This document shows positions 53,688-63,753 of a DNA stretch of 64,000 bases, in pieces. Below the pieces are notes generated by a model that worked only from the letters and a program-made list of their open reading frames with translations, did no database searches and was not told where the DNA came from. The DNA is from Porphyridium purpureum (Eukaryota; Rhodophyta; Bangiophyceae; Porphyridiales; Porphyridiaceae). The translations under genes were made by a program, and so were the position numbers. Each line of letters starts with the position of its first letter. Position 1 is the stretch's first letter. The stretch lies in assembly GCA_008690995.1 (NCBI GenBank), contig VRMN01000006.1:579501-643500 (forward strand), written 5' to 3'.

Positions 53688-56600
53688 TCAAGAGTCAGCC
53701 GAGCTCGCAAAGAGCTGCTGCATACGATCCGCGATGGCGATGGCGCTTTCGCGCGCCGAGTGCGCGTCTCTGTGTGAGTGATCAGAAGGGTTTCGTAGAG
53801 CATCAACCAACGATTCAATTGCGAGATGCGGTAGACAGACCACATCCCTTGCAGGGACGTCAGTACTCTCTCCATCCTTGGCTGTCCGTATAGCCAATTC
53901 TGCACGAGCTAAAAGCTCAAACACCAGCGGTACGGCAAGATCGGCACGCCCTGCGCCTACAAGCACTCGCAGGACCCTATTCAACTCGCCATCTGACCCA
54001 AAAAAGTCCGACTTTGCTGCGACATCGTCGGCACGCTTCCTGCTACTCTGCTCGCCTCCGGAAGCGGATCCCCACGCCGCGCGCTGAATAAGCCAAAAAG
54101 GAATTCGGCTCAGCTTGTCCTTCGGCAGCGCTGCTACAAGGAACTCCAGCGCTTCGGCATAGTACGAGCGCGATGCCGGCAGCATGGCGGCGGCGTCACG
54201 CCGCCACTCCTCGAGCTTACTCAGCAGCGTGCCAGAGTCACAAGCGGTTGTCGACAACGACGCGTAGCTGACGGAGAAGACGGTACTGTTGTTGCCTGTG
54301 CGGCACGCCTCACAGGTGACGCTGGCGCGCTGCACGCCCGACCCTGAACACACACCCAGTGCGAGCGCGTGCACAACAAAGCGCACGGTGCGATCGGAAT
54401 GATGCTGTACGGCACTGCGCGTTGCGAGCTCGATGGCGAGCCGAATGCATGCCGCGCAAGGCGCTACGATGTCGGGTGCCTCCTGTGTCGCCGAAGACGC
54501 GCTCAGCGCACAAACCGCCCACTCAACGGCACCGCGCTCTTCCTCCAGCAGCCCCAGATGCTCCAGGACGGAGCTGCAGGACAAAGCTGACGCTGAAGAA
54601 TGACTGCGGTTGTCAGCGAGCAACACTCGCCGCGCGAGTGTCGCAAAAGCCTTGCCATGGATCCTCATCCGATCCACATCCTCCAACAGACAGATGCGAA
54701 CAGGTGCGGTGCGATCCGCGCTCTGTCGCCGCTGCCGCTGAGTACGGCGATGAAGACCGAGGCTGTTCGTTCGCGCTTGCTGAGCTGCATTTCTTTGACC
54801 ATCATCGCGACCGCTCGCCTCAAGAGCAACTTCGTCTTGTTCCTGGTCGTCATCATCAAACGAAAAGCGAACGACGTTCGGTTCACGATGTTGGTCCTGG
54901 TGCTCGTCGACCATGTTGGTTTCTTCCTGAGTTTGGTGCAGGTGAGCAGTCCCGCTGTCGGCGCTCGCTGCGGTTGCACGACGCGAGGGGTGCAGGACGA
55001 ACGGCTCGTTGCCAAAGCGAAGTGCCGAGCACGCTGTGGTCAGGGCGGAAACATACGTGTCAACCAGCGTGATCAGGAAGAACGCTGCGTTAGCCTTCGT
55101 GGCCGTGGCAAAAAGGCCACTGGTCTCTGAGCGGCGGGCAGATTCGAGCGCAAGCAGGACTTTATCCGCAAGCTCCAGTGCAGCTTGGGCGGCACTTACC
55201 GCGTCGCCGCGGTACATTTCCCAGCCAATCCACTGCTCGTATGCGTTCAGCGTGTTATTGCTGCGGTTGTCGTCCCTACTGCTCTGGCCTTTGCCGCTGA
55301 ATCCACCGAGCTCGAGCTCACCCAGCCGCGCGCGCTTGGACAAGGCCCACGCAATCATGCGCGTCGCCGGGGCGTGCAAGTCCTTTTTCATGAGCGCACT
55401 CAACTGGGACTGGTCGGCTACCGCATTCACAAGAACAATAACTGCGTCCTGCAAGGCTGCCCTTTCCTCGTCGTACTGCGATCGCCGCTGCGCTCGCTCC
55501 TCCGAAGACCGCGCTCCCAGTGTCTCAGCAACGGCAATCGAGCTCGTCGAAGCTGGCATGAGCAGAACATCAAGCGCAGCAGACAGGTCGTTCATGTCAA
55601 GGAATCCCTGAAACGCAATGTTACGCATGGTCTCGAATGCGCGTCGTGAAAGGGAGCGAACCTGGACATCTTCCTCTGCGGTGGCCTCCACGTCCGTGTC
55701 GGTGCGCACGTACGTGTGATCCTGATGAAGCGCCGTCGTTGCAATGAGAGCGCATGCCTGCGATGCACCGTAAGCCTTCAAGGGCTCTAGAGTCCGAATC
55801 AGAAGGACTTTTGTACGAAACGCAATCGTTTGTGCCATGTCATTTTCGTACTCGAGTTGGCTTCCACAGGCACTCAGCATCGCCTCAAGTGCCGCAGAAT
55901 CTGCATCGCTCATCACGTCGCACTCACTCACCACCAAGCTCGCGTCAGTGCACAATTGAATGACACCTGAAGCGTCAACACGATGGCGATCTTCTTCATC
56001 CTCTTGCCATGCCTTGGGCGTGGTACCCTCAACGCGCAGTCGGAACATGTGCACACCGCTTAGCGCCGCCGCTACCTGTGATGCACACGGACATAGCTCA
56101 ACACTCATGCTCCCAAGTGCGGCCAGGGCTGAGTACTCGCCGTGCGCCAGCAAAAAGCCGAAAATCGCCGGCTGTGTGGGATCAAGTAAAAGCTCAAAAA
56201 CATCTCGCGCGGCGTCTATAAGCGACCATGCATGGGCACCACTACTATTCATGGCTCCGCCGCCAGCTCCTTCAAGCAAGATGAGCCGACTCGCCTCCAC
56301 GGCGACGTCACGTACACATGGAAGCTCCGGCGCATTCCACGACGCCAACATAGTCGCGCGCTGATGCTGCTGCTGCTCAAGCGAGAGATTGACGGTTGCC
56401 CGTGATAAGGCGCTTTCTGATGCTGCAGGAAATGGCGCTGAACTGAATGCAAGAAATTCAGACCTCCACTGCGCTGTCAAAAGTGCCTCTGACGGAAGGC
56501 TGCTGAGGAACAAACTCATGTTAAAGCTCAGAAAGGATTCAATCGTTGTCGCTTGGACCGCACTGGTAGTCTGGCGGCGGTGGAAGTGAAGTCGACACGC

Positions 56601-59090
56601 CGCTACCTGTAGTCCCGCATTACTGGCAAGGTGCATTGCGAGCCTCCCAAAGATTGCGTTTCCGCTACTGTAAGTGTCACTGTGAGCCATCAAGGAAAAG
56701 TCTGAAGAAGCAAAAGCCTCGGTTTCCTCTGCCGCCATTTCGCGCAGTACACCCATTGCACCGTCTCGGTGGACAATAATTGGAACTGAACGAAGCTCAT
56801 TGCCATTCGGACTCGCCGGCTCTGACGCTCCGCAATACATCGGGAATGACAACACGTCAAGCATGGCCGCGTCCATTTCTATCGACAGCTTGTCGGCACG
56901 CTTCAGGATTCTCTGCGCTGCATCTTCTGCCGATACGCCAGCGTCCATAAGCGTTTTCAACGCTTCGTCGGCCGCAGGTAAAAGCAGCGAATAAGGTAGT
57001 AATGGGCATGAACTCACATGCAACGCGAAAAACCGCTGCCACTCTTCCAGGCGATCAGGGCGGACTCGCAACGCTTTCGCTACCACAGCGTATGAGTATC
57101 TCCCCGGCACCAGTAACTTGAGAGCCATTGTGTTCCGCACGCCTATCTGTTTGTGATCGTGTTCCAAATTTCCGGGATGAGGTTCTGAAGACGAAATTCC
57201 CACAATCGCATTCAGGGCAGTTACACCGAGCAGTCTACAAACTTCGTCGATTGAATGATCAATTGCGGACCACACGGACTCTGTACTTAAATCGCGGTAT
57301 TCGTCGACGCGCGTCCACGCACGCAGTGGCACGGCAGGCCGAGCGGTGTCTGAGATACTGCCTTCCTCACCGCTGGTCCCACCATCAACCCCAAAGGAAA
57401 GAATCGTTCCGTCTGAAAGCGCAACAACTATACCCTGAGTATCGTCTAGAACGCATGCGCTTGCCAAGGGCTGCCGGAGCTGCGCATACGTAAATGAGCG
57501 CACCAATACGACTTCAAAGCTTGTGACCCTCCCTGAAATGCGCGGCCGTACGTTCAAAACCGACACACACAGCGAGCGCGGCTGTGACGATACACCCATC
57601 GATTTGCCGCGCTGGACATTTATCACCACAACGTCCCGACCGGGCCCGTCGCCTGCATCAGAACCACGTGTAACAGGCAAGCATTCCAGACGAATGAATT
57701 CTGGCGCATGGTGCGCACTGAATGAAGGATCCATTTGCTTGAAATCAATCTGCATCCCTGTATATGCGGCTGCCGTTGTCGCCGCTGGTGCCTCACTCTC
57801 GAGCGATTCATCGGAAAAACTGGACTCGGCGTCTGCTATGCCATCGTCCGCAGAAGATCGTAAGTTATGGCACGAGATGGTGCCATTGCGCCACAAAAAG
57901 AGACAAGAGTGGAAATTCAGAAGCACTGCGCCCAGTACATCGCACCCGGCCGAAGAAGGTCCCGCAGACTCGTCTGTGTCCAGCACGGGCTCGATACTAT
58001 CATATCCAGAAACGGATGCAACTGCGGTGCCTGCTTCAGCTCGTCGGTCGGTACGCGTACGTCCAGCAGCTTTTTCTTTGCGCCGGAAAAAGAAAGAGCT
58101 TAGAAGCGACGGGCGCGCTCTTGATTCCAGGTTTTGCTCCTCGGCGGGCCGCTTTTTGTCCCGCAAGCGTCCACGAAAGGCCTGACAAACCACCCGAGCA
58201 CGGACGGGCCCTTGATTGCCGTCTGCTGGTCCAAGACTTAAACACTCGCACTCACCGTCACGGTCAGCAAGGACAAACTGGAGCCGTTCGCGGGGACGCG
58301 ATTCGGAAGTAGCTGTGTCGATGTCCATCGCGTCTTGAGAAGGCACGTATGCCACAAGCTCAGAGAATAACGTCAGCTCACTCAAGTTCACCTCACCGGG
58401 CACCGCAACGTTTGACACGATCTGGACCGCGGACTCAACGTCGTTGGCCACCGCATCGATGTCGACGCGTAATACTGCAATAAACGGACATCTTGGCGGC
58501 TCTGCGGGACTCTCTGACGACTCTGCGTCATTCGATACGCCAGCGTGACCGGATTCAGCCTCAACAACATCATAGAGGATAGCCACCATGGCGACGTCCT
58601 TTTCAACGGACGACATCCAGACCACCGGCGTGTGGAATAATGTCCGAGGTAAGCCAAGTAGCACCTCTCTACGACGTTGCTCGCTGGCATTCCAGTTTTG
58701 GTCAAGGACTGGCCTCGTCCTCAGACTCAGTGCCACCCGATCGGAGTGTTCTTGTCGACGGTACCCGTCCCACCGACCTGGTGCGGCGCGCACACCTTCC
58801 AACCGCGCAATCACCAGCTGCGCATGCTCTACCGGCGCTACGCGAGGATGAAGCTCCATTCCCAACATCGCTGCGCGTGGTAACCTCACCACCTGAGGAA
58901 CGGGCGATCGCGCAAATCTCGGCGCACGGCTCGGCGCATCCAACCGGGCCGTGCCGGAACGGTGCTGCGAAAGTACATCCTGCACGTCGACGCTGCACGA
59001 GCGCGCTCGCGACCCTGCGAAGCCACCGTATCCGGAAGCCACATCAGTAGCTCCGAGCGGCCGCAGCAGCGTCTCTCGCAGCGGCATCAT
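53688..59090 (-). CDS. Nucleoporin NUP160/Nup120 homologue
   Basis: A single-exon protein of 1800 residues. The N-terminal 600 residues are beta-rich, as in the NUP160 propeller, with disordered acidic inserts and the wording ACVLDDTQGIVVALSDGTIL. The rest is a helical solenoid. Parts that recall NUP160 are VWSAIDHSIDEVCRLL; YEQWIGWEMYRGDAVSAAQA followed by VRICLLEDVDRMRIHGKAFA (compare human IEILELEDLEKE); and near the C-terminus IPFWLIQRAAWG, LRVLVGAGRADLAVPLVFEL and LPHLAIESLVDAL (compare LPNWLIN...LLEEAVDLVSEYV...LPYSSIDQLLQAL). The protein would be part of the Y (NUP107-160) complex of the nuclear pore. It is longer than human NUP160 (about 1430) because of low-complexity inserts. The start is ATG 59090. 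Assignment is by motif memory and is fairly, not fully, secure. Confidence 0.8.
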   Translation of the reverse strand: MMPLRETLLRPLGATDVASGYGGFAGSRARSCSVDVQDVLSQHRSGTARLDAPSRAPRFARSPVPQVVRLPRAAMLGMELHPRVAPVEHAQLVIARLEGVRAAPGRWDGYRRQEHSDRVALSLRTRPVLDQNWNASEQRRREVLLGLPRTLFHTPVVWMSSVEKDVAMVAILYDVVEAESGHAGVSNDAESSESPAEPPRCPFIAVLRVDIDAVANDVESAVQIVSNVAVPGEVNLSELTLFSELVAYVPSQDAMDIDTATSESRPRERLQFVLADRDGECECLSLGPADGNQGPVRARVVCQAFRGRLRDKKRPAEEQNLESRARPSLLSSFFFRRKEKAAGRTRTDRRAEAGTAVASVSGYDSIEPVLDTDESAGPSSAGCDVLGAVLLNFHSCLFLWRNGTISCHNLRSSADDGIADAESSFSDESLESEAPAATTAAAYTGMQIDFKQMDPSFSAHHAPEFIRLECLPVTRGSDAGDGPGRDVVVINVQRGKSMGVSSQPRSLCVSVLNVRPRISGRVTSFEVVLVRSFTYAQLRQPLASACVLDDTQGIVVALSDGTILSFGVDGGTSGEEGSISDTARPAVPLRAWTRVDEYRDLSTESVWSAIDHSIDEVCRLLGVTALNAIVGISSSEPHPGNLEHDHKQIGVRNTMALKLLVPGRYSYAVVAKALRVRPDRLEEWQRFFALHVSSCPLLPYSLLLPAADEALKTLMDAGVSAEDAAQRILKRADKLSIEMDAAMLDVLSFPMYCGASEPASPNGNELRSVPIIVHRDGAMGVLREMAAEETEAFASSDFSLMAHSDTYSSGNAIFGRLAMHLASNAGLQVAACRLHFHRRQTTSAVQATTIESFLSFNMSLFLSSLPSEALLTAQWRSEFLAFSSAPFPAASESALSRATVNLSLEQQQHQRATMLASWNAPELPCVRDVAVEASRLILLEGAGGGAMNSSGAHAWSLIDAARDVFELLLDPTQPAIFGFLLAHGEYSALAALGSMSVELCPCASQVAAALSGVHMFRLRVEGTTPKAWQEDEEDRHRVDASGVIQLCTDASLVVSECDVMSDADSAALEAMLSACGSQLEYENDMAQTIAFRTKVLLIRTLEPLKAYGASQACALIATTALHQDHTYVRTDTDVEATAEEDVQVRSLSRRAFETMRNIAFQGFLDMNDLSAALDVLLMPASTSSIAVAETLGARSSEERAQRRSQYDEERAALQDAVIVLVNAVADQSQLSALMKKDLHAPATRMIAWALSKRARLGELELGGFSGKGQSSRDDNRSNNTLNAYEQWIGWEMYRGDAVSAAQAALELADKVLLALESARRSETSGLFATATKANAAFFLITLVDTYVSALTTACSALRFGNEPFVLHPSRRATAASADSGTAHLHQTQEETNMVDEHQDQHREPNVVRFSFDDDDQEQDEVALEASGRDDGQRNAAQQARTNSLGLHRRTQRQRRQSADRTAPVRICLLEDVDRMRIHGKAFATLARRVLLADNRSHSSASALSCSSVLEHLGLLEEERGAVEWAVCALSASSATQEAPDIVAPCAACIRLAIELATRSAVQHHSDRTVRFVVHALALGVCSGSGVQRASVTCEACRTGNNSTVFSVSYASLSTTACDSGTLLSKLEEWRRDAAAMLPASRSYYAEALEFLVAALPKDKLSRIPFWLIQRAAWGSASGGEQSSRKRADDVAAKSDFFGSDGELNRVLRVLVGAGRADLAVPLVFELLARAELAIRTAKDGESTDVPARDVVCLPHLAIESLVDALRNPSDHSHRDAHSARESAIAIADRMQQLFASSADS

Positions 59091-59221
59091 CGCATCTGTT
59101 TCCGCGTCCACCTCCTCCCTCCTCCCTCGCCTTTGCCAAGCCGCAACAGCCGTGACACAAGAATGCTGTGGGTCTGGCCGACAAAGACGGTCAGTGACAT
59201 GAGCATGGAGGTGGACTCGAG

Positions 59222-60967
59222 ATGGAGCTTGGGATCTTTGATGAGCGATTCGATGAACAATTACTGCGTCTGCACGAGCAGGTGCAGCTCATGCAGGCCG
59301 CAGACGAGCGCGTTCGAAGTGTGCGGGCGACAGGAGCGACTGTGTCGTCGGCAATGAGGAGTTCTGGCGCCGGCCTGGACCATGATGTGTTTGCGGTGCA
59401 CGCGTGCCGGCGGAGCTTGCTGCAGAAAGATGAGACTCGGACCCTCGAGTGGCTCCGGATTTTGTACGGAACTAGGCCCCCCGTATCACGAAGTAGCTCG
59501 GCTGCGGCAACACGCGGACGCGCCCGCGCAAATCGCGCAAATTATGCGCGCACCGAGAGCGACGTTCGACAACAGCAGCAGCAGCAGCAGCAGCAGCTGC
59601 AGCTCGACGCTGTGGTTATGATTAATCCGCTGGCAGAGGTTGATATGCTGCGAGGAAAGTTTTGCATCAAAGTGCCACATTTGAGAATTCCTTGGGCTCG
59701 CGCGCTGGCCGAGGCATTGTGGAACCAGCTCAATGTCTCTCTGGAAAAGTACGACGTACCACGGCGCTTCGAGGGTCTGCTTGTAAGCGAGCCCTGCGTC
59801 ACGCTTGATCAGTGCCCGGCGACTGTCGGGTGCCTTTTATGCTCAATTTGTCCCCGCTGTGCAGCCCCAAACGCACAGAGCAGGCTGCACGACTGTGCGT
59901 GCTCATGCCCTCTGTACGAAGCCTTAAACATAGAGGCATTGGAGTACAATGCCGCTGTATTGCGCGGAATCACGCGCTCAAAAGGTCAGCTCCCAGCAAG
60001 TCGGCTCTGTGGAACGGTCAAGAGGCAGTTTCTGCGCGGCATTGCACGCCGGTGCACAATGGGCATGGCTTGCGCCCAAAATGAATACACCCGTTTCTCG
60101 ATGGAATACGACAAGCATCGCCGCGCCGTAGAGAATATCAAGACGACGTGCGAGCCCAGCATACTCCTTTTGTGCAGAAGGAAAGAAGTTCAAATCTCTT
60201 TCGATGACGCAAGCTTACTGGTACCTGGTGAAGAAAGCCCGAGTGACTTCACCGACTGTGTGTGCTCAGAATCATGCCGAAATTGGAAACCATCAAGCCA
60301 CACCTTGACGGTGTGTGCTGTGGACACAAGCGCAAACGCGTCAAGGCGGCCTTCACTTTACATCAAGGCGCAACTTTTGCCCCCAGCGGCGGCACCATCA
60401 AATGTGCTTCTCGGCGGCGGCGGTGCAAAGTGTCTCATCAACGGCTCGTTGCTGGACATGGATTGTCTCGATATTTTGCGTGGAATCCTGTACCGGCTTT
60501 TCCACATTGATGTGATGCTGGACAATACCGGTGCGATGGCAGGTCCGTCTTTGTCTGCCTCTCATTGCGCTGGCCGCTCCCTTAAAGTGGCCTACAACAG
60601 CGATGAGGTGGATTCATATCTCGAGTCGCGCTTCCTGCTTAGGTGGAGCCAGATGTTCCCTCTGGCGGCGGAGCTTGCAAAGATGCAGCGCGTGCTGGTG
60701 ATTCTAAAGGAACTCGAGCGGCACATCCAGCGCTACCAGCTGTGTCACCGCGAGATATCAAACTTGAACGAGGAACTGACACGGGCCGCAATCTATTATG
60801 AAAGGCTCAACGCAAGGAGTCTTCTGGAACTCGCAGCACTGGAAGTGGCGATACAGAGGCAGCCGAATGCAGACTTGTCCGACCTTGAGGGGCTGTTGCC
60901 ACCGGACGTCATTTCCGTCGTTCGTCAGAAGAGTGACATCTTGCAGGCAAGCAAGCTTGTTGCTTGA
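59222..60967 (+). CDS. Unrecognised protein with a polyGln run, a Cys cluster and a C-terminal coiled coil
   Basis: A 581-residue protein that I do not recognise. An N-terminal helix (RFDEQLLRLHEQVQLMQAADER) is followed by an Arg/Ser-rich segment and a 9-Gln run (117-125). At 198-229 there is a dense Cys cluster, C-x5-C-x2-C-x2-C-x2-C-x11-C-x-C-x-C, which could bind zinc. The middle part has mixed strands (KFCIKVPHLRIPWARALAEA; SLYIKAQLLPPAAAPS; LFHIDVMLDNTGAM). The last 130 residues are a predicted coiled coil (MQRVLVILKELERHIQRYQL, ISNLNEELTRAAIYYERLNA). It sits head-to-head with the NUP160 gene, only 131 bases apart, so the two share a very compact promoter. The polyGln tract is CAG-encoded and may vary in length. 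Confidence 0.75.
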   Translation: MELGIFDERFDEQLLRLHEQVQLMQAADERVRSVRATGATVSSAMRSSGAGLDHDVFAVHACRRSLLQKDETRTLEWLRILYGTRPPVSRSSSAAATRGRARANRANYARTESDVRQQQQQQQQQLQLDAVVMINPLAEVDMLRGKFCIKVPHLRIPWARALAEALWNQLNVSLEKYDVPRRFEGLLVSEPCVTLDQCPATVGCLLCSICPRCAAPNAQSRLHDCACSCPLYEALNIEALEYNAAVLRGITRSKGQLPASRLCGTVKRQFLRGIARRCTMGMACAQNEYTRFSMEYDKHRRAVENIKTTCEPSILLLCRRKEVQISFDDASLLVPGEESPSDFTDCVCSESCRNWKPSSHTLTVCAVDTSANASRRPSLYIKAQLLPPAAAPSNVLLGGGGAKCLINGSLLDMDCLDILRGILYRLFHIDVMLDNTGAMAGPSLSASHCAGRSLKVAYNSDEVDSYLESRFLLRWSQMFPLAAELAKMQRVLVILKELERHIQRYQLCHREISNLNEELTRAAIYYERLNARSLLELAALEVAIQRQPNADLSDLEGLLPPDVISVVRQKSDILQASKLVA

Positions 60968-61329
60968 GATAACAACCGAAGGATACAAGATATGGAGGTT
61001 GGAGAAAGGAATAAAAAGAAAAGAAAAAAAAAAAAGAAAAAAAAAAGAGAAGATAGAAGAGATAAGAGAGAAAACGAGCTGGAGGATACGCGCTCGGTCC
61101 ACAGGATAGCAAGTGTGAATCGGTCGCGAATGTGCCTTTAACCTGCCATGAGTTTCATACCAAGACACAGCCTCAAGGCGGACTTCTGCATTCTTTTTTA
61201 TTTTCTTCTCCTTTCCTTTCAAGGAATACTCCAAAGGGCGACCGCGAGCGTCTCGGTTGATGAATGCTCTGGAGAGAACCAAGCACAAACTTGTTACATG
61301 GAGAATATAATTTTGAACTGCCGCCGCCA
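60968..61329. other. Convergent intergenic region with a purine tract
   Basis: About 360 bases between two stops. An almost pure A/G run with two long A stretches lies at 61008-61070. It is probably 3' untranslated sequence of both genes; nothing else is seen. Confidence 0.5.
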
Positions 61330-61442
61330 TCATTGTTGCTTACATTCCTCTTGAGTAGTTGCTGGATCAAGCAGCGGAGCTGGAGCTCCGTTTCGACCAG
61401 AACTTTTCGCACCACCTTTCTTTCCGCGAGGTCTGACCGGAA

Positions 61443-61473
<31 letters not shown>

Positions 61474-62421
61474 ATCATCAACATCGTCATCATCGAAATC
61501 ATCATCCTCGTCTGGGTCCAAATAGTCATCGCCGTAGTCTTCATCCTCCTCAGAATCTTCTTTGGCTTCCCCGAGAAACCAGCGGATCGCGTTTGGCACA
61601 ATCTCCGACCCGATCAAATCACCCACCTCAAAATCAGCTTCGAGCAGGTCACTGACCTGTGCCTCAAGTTCTGGATCCAGCGAGCCCGGTGCAGGCGTTT
61701 GTGGCGGTTGGAAAAAGTTGAAAAAGCTATCGCATGGCTCCAGCTTACTGATTGTGCGCGAATTGTTCTTCCCCTTACCCTTGATAGTCTTGCGCACGAC
61801 CTTGACCGTCACGTTTTTGCCTTCCTTCCACTCGATCTTTGTTCCCTTGACTCCAGACAGCGTGTCTGACCATTGCTCGTTGTCCATGATGTATGACTTT
61901 GAAAGCGATGTGTTCTTAAAGAACGGATTCTCCTTGAAGTCAAAAAACAGCGTGAACGAGCCGTCTGCGACGGGACTCTGTTCCGAACTTTCCAAGGCGT
62001 CGTCCTTCTTCCGAATGCAGGTCAGGTATTTGAGCACTTCTTCGTCCTTGTCGGTGATATTATCCGCCACGGTGGGACAATTGAGCAAAGTGCGCAGCCA
62101 AAAGTCCTCCACCTTGCCACTGTTTACGGCCTGCGTGCGCTTCTCCAACACCGCATCGAAATGCGGCACAAACGACCGGCGTAGCTGCTTGACCGCCGCG
62201 TCCTCCTCTGCCTGCTTCGCGTCAAATTCCTCCTGTATCTTCACCAGCTCCTCCACCGCCAGCGCCTCGTCCTCATTACGAGGCTCAAACGCAGGCGCGC
62301 CTGTCACGCCAGCAGCACCCAGCGCACCATCGCCACTCCCATCCACCATACCCGACACATTCGCGCCGGCCAGCGCCGCGGCCAGCGCCTGCTCGTACGC
62401 AGCCTTGCTGCTACCGTCCAT
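61330..62421 (-). CDS. NAP1-family histone chaperone
   Basis: A 363-residue nucleosome-assembly protein that binds H2A-H2B and H3-H4 dimers and acts in the nucleus and cytosol. Typical NAP1 features occur in order: a dimerisation helix (EELVKIQEEFDAKQAEEDAA), VPHFDAVLEKRTQAVN, FWLRTLLNCPTVADNITDKD, FTLFFDFKENPFFKNTSLSKS, IEWKEGKNVTVKV and CDSFFNFFQPP. The C-terminal acidic stretch (DEDDDFDDDDVDDEDEDEDE) is characteristic, here followed by a basic RPRGKKGGAKSS tail, as in some plant NAP1 proteins. The start is ATG 62421 (MDGSSKAAYEQALAAALAG); TTG 62439 is open. The coding strand has a long GAC/GAG run at the acidic tail. Confidence 0.95.
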
Positions 62422-62716
62422 ACCGTCGTCGCGTCTCAAACCACGTTCCCGCTGTGCTGCTTCCGATCCTTTCCTTTCCTAAAACCCACAACCGCCGCCG
62501 CTCCCACATCGCCCGCCCCGCGCGCCCACACAAAAACCCCGTTCCTTTTTTAATCTTAAAATAAATCATAAACTATGATGATAAATGTGTTAAATTAATG
62601 GACCAGAGGAGTACAGTATGTACATTGGGTACAGTTGATGAAGGGGAGGAAGAGAGGTGGCTGTGGGGGGAGGCTGTGGTGGTGTCGGTGTTGAGGAGAG
62701 GAACCAGGTGTTGGTG
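62422..62716. promoter_or_regulatory. Divergent promoter, NAP1 / 2-oxoglutarate oxygenase
   Basis: About 295 bases with an A/T-rich centre (62560-62600), AGTACAGT at 62610-62617 and GGTACAGT at 62628-62635, 18 bases apart in the same orientation, 80-110 bases upstream of the rightward ATG. Confidence 0.55.
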
Positions 62717-63685
62717 ATGGCGTTCGTGAGCGCAGTGCAGGTTGACGCCGTAGGGCTTCGCGACTTGGGTGCGCGTCAAGTTGCGGCGCAATGGCGTGTG
62801 CTGCCGAAGCGCCGTGCGCAGAACGCGCTGCGCGTGCCGTGCATGGACGCGGCGCGTGCCAGTGGGATGTCGCTGCGCGAGGTTGGGATCGATAGGGTGC
62901 ACGACGCACTGAAACGCATTGGGCTGGGTTTGAATAGAGACATTGACCTGGATGCGCCGCCGTACACGAACGCGAGGGTGCTTCATCTCGAAACGCCGTC
63001 AAATGCAGACCTCATTTTGAGTTTTGAAGAGTTCCTGTCACCTGACGAGTGCGAGTTCATTATTGAGGAGGCCACCAGGCAGCACGACAAGCCGGGTGCA
63101 GAGGCAGACTTGTACCTTAATTACCGCGTCAATCGGGAGCTCGACGCGGGGGGCTATTCGAGCGAGGCAGACGCGCTGTCAAGCGACGAGGAGCTTTCTT
63201 CAGCCGAGCTTGAGACGTCCGCTGGCAGCGGGTTTCGCGTGCAGCTCAACCACGAGCTGGTCAAGCAGGTTGTGGTCCCCAAACTCATGCGCTTGTTCGG
63301 TATGGAGGAGCGCGCCGCCGACTTTAGCGAGTGCTTGAGTGTCAAGCCGGACCCACGCACGCTGGTCATTCGCGACTGCACCTGCGTGCTCTACAAGCTA
63401 GCTGAAGGCGTGGCGCCCCACGTTGACGGCAAGGACGCCACGCTGCTTGTCTACTTGTGCGATGGCCCCGAGCAAGGTGGTCATACCGTTTTCATTGATC
63501 AGGCGCTCTCGGTGCCTCCAACACGTGGCACGGCGCTGCTGTACATGAGCAAGACGCAGCTTCCGCACTACTCGCAGCGTGTTGGCGAGGGCACCAAATG
63601 GATCATGCAGCTACTGATCGACCACCGCGTCAGGCACGCCGGGCCTTACTTTGACCGCCGCACAGGCGAGGTGTTTACCAACTAG
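62717..63685 (+). CDS. 2-oxoglutarate/Fe(II) oxygenase (prolyl-4-hydroxylase-like), probably plastid-targeted
   Basis: A 322-residue oxygenase of the P4H type. The iron-binding HxD is in GVAPHVDGKDATLLVYLCDG, the distal His in QLPHYSQRVGEGTKWIMQLL, and GPEQGGHTVFIDQA lies between them, as in the double-stranded beta-helix fold. The 2OG-binding Lys is probably the one in GEGTKW. Residues 1-75 begin MAFVSAVQVDAVGL and are Arg/Ala-rich, the same AFV-type start as the bestrophins, so a plastid location is likely. An acidic Ser-rich insert (YSSEADALSSDEELSSAELE) interrupts the domain. The substrate is unknown. The start is ATG 62717; the GTG at 62657 is open. Confidence 0.88.
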   Translation: MAFVSAVQVDAVGLRDLGARQVAAQWRVLPKRRAQNALRVPCMDAARASGMSLREVGIDRVHDALKRIGLGLNRDIDLDAPPYTNARVLHLETPSNADLILSFEEFLSPDECEFIIEEATRQHDKPGAEADLYLNYRVNRELDAGGYSSEADALSSDEELSSAELETSAGSGFRVQLNHELVKQVVVPKLMRLFGMEERAADFSECLSVKPDPRTLVIRDCTCVLYKLAEGVAPHVDGKDATLLVYLCDGPEQGGHTVFIDQALSVPPTRGTALLYMSKTQLPHYSQRVGEGTKWIMQLLIDHRVRHAGPYFDRRTGEVFTN

Positions 63686-63753
63686 GCAAGATTCCTTTTC
63701 ATTTCCACAGGGAGATATGTTAAAAATGTGATAGTCAGCATCACAAACTGCGA

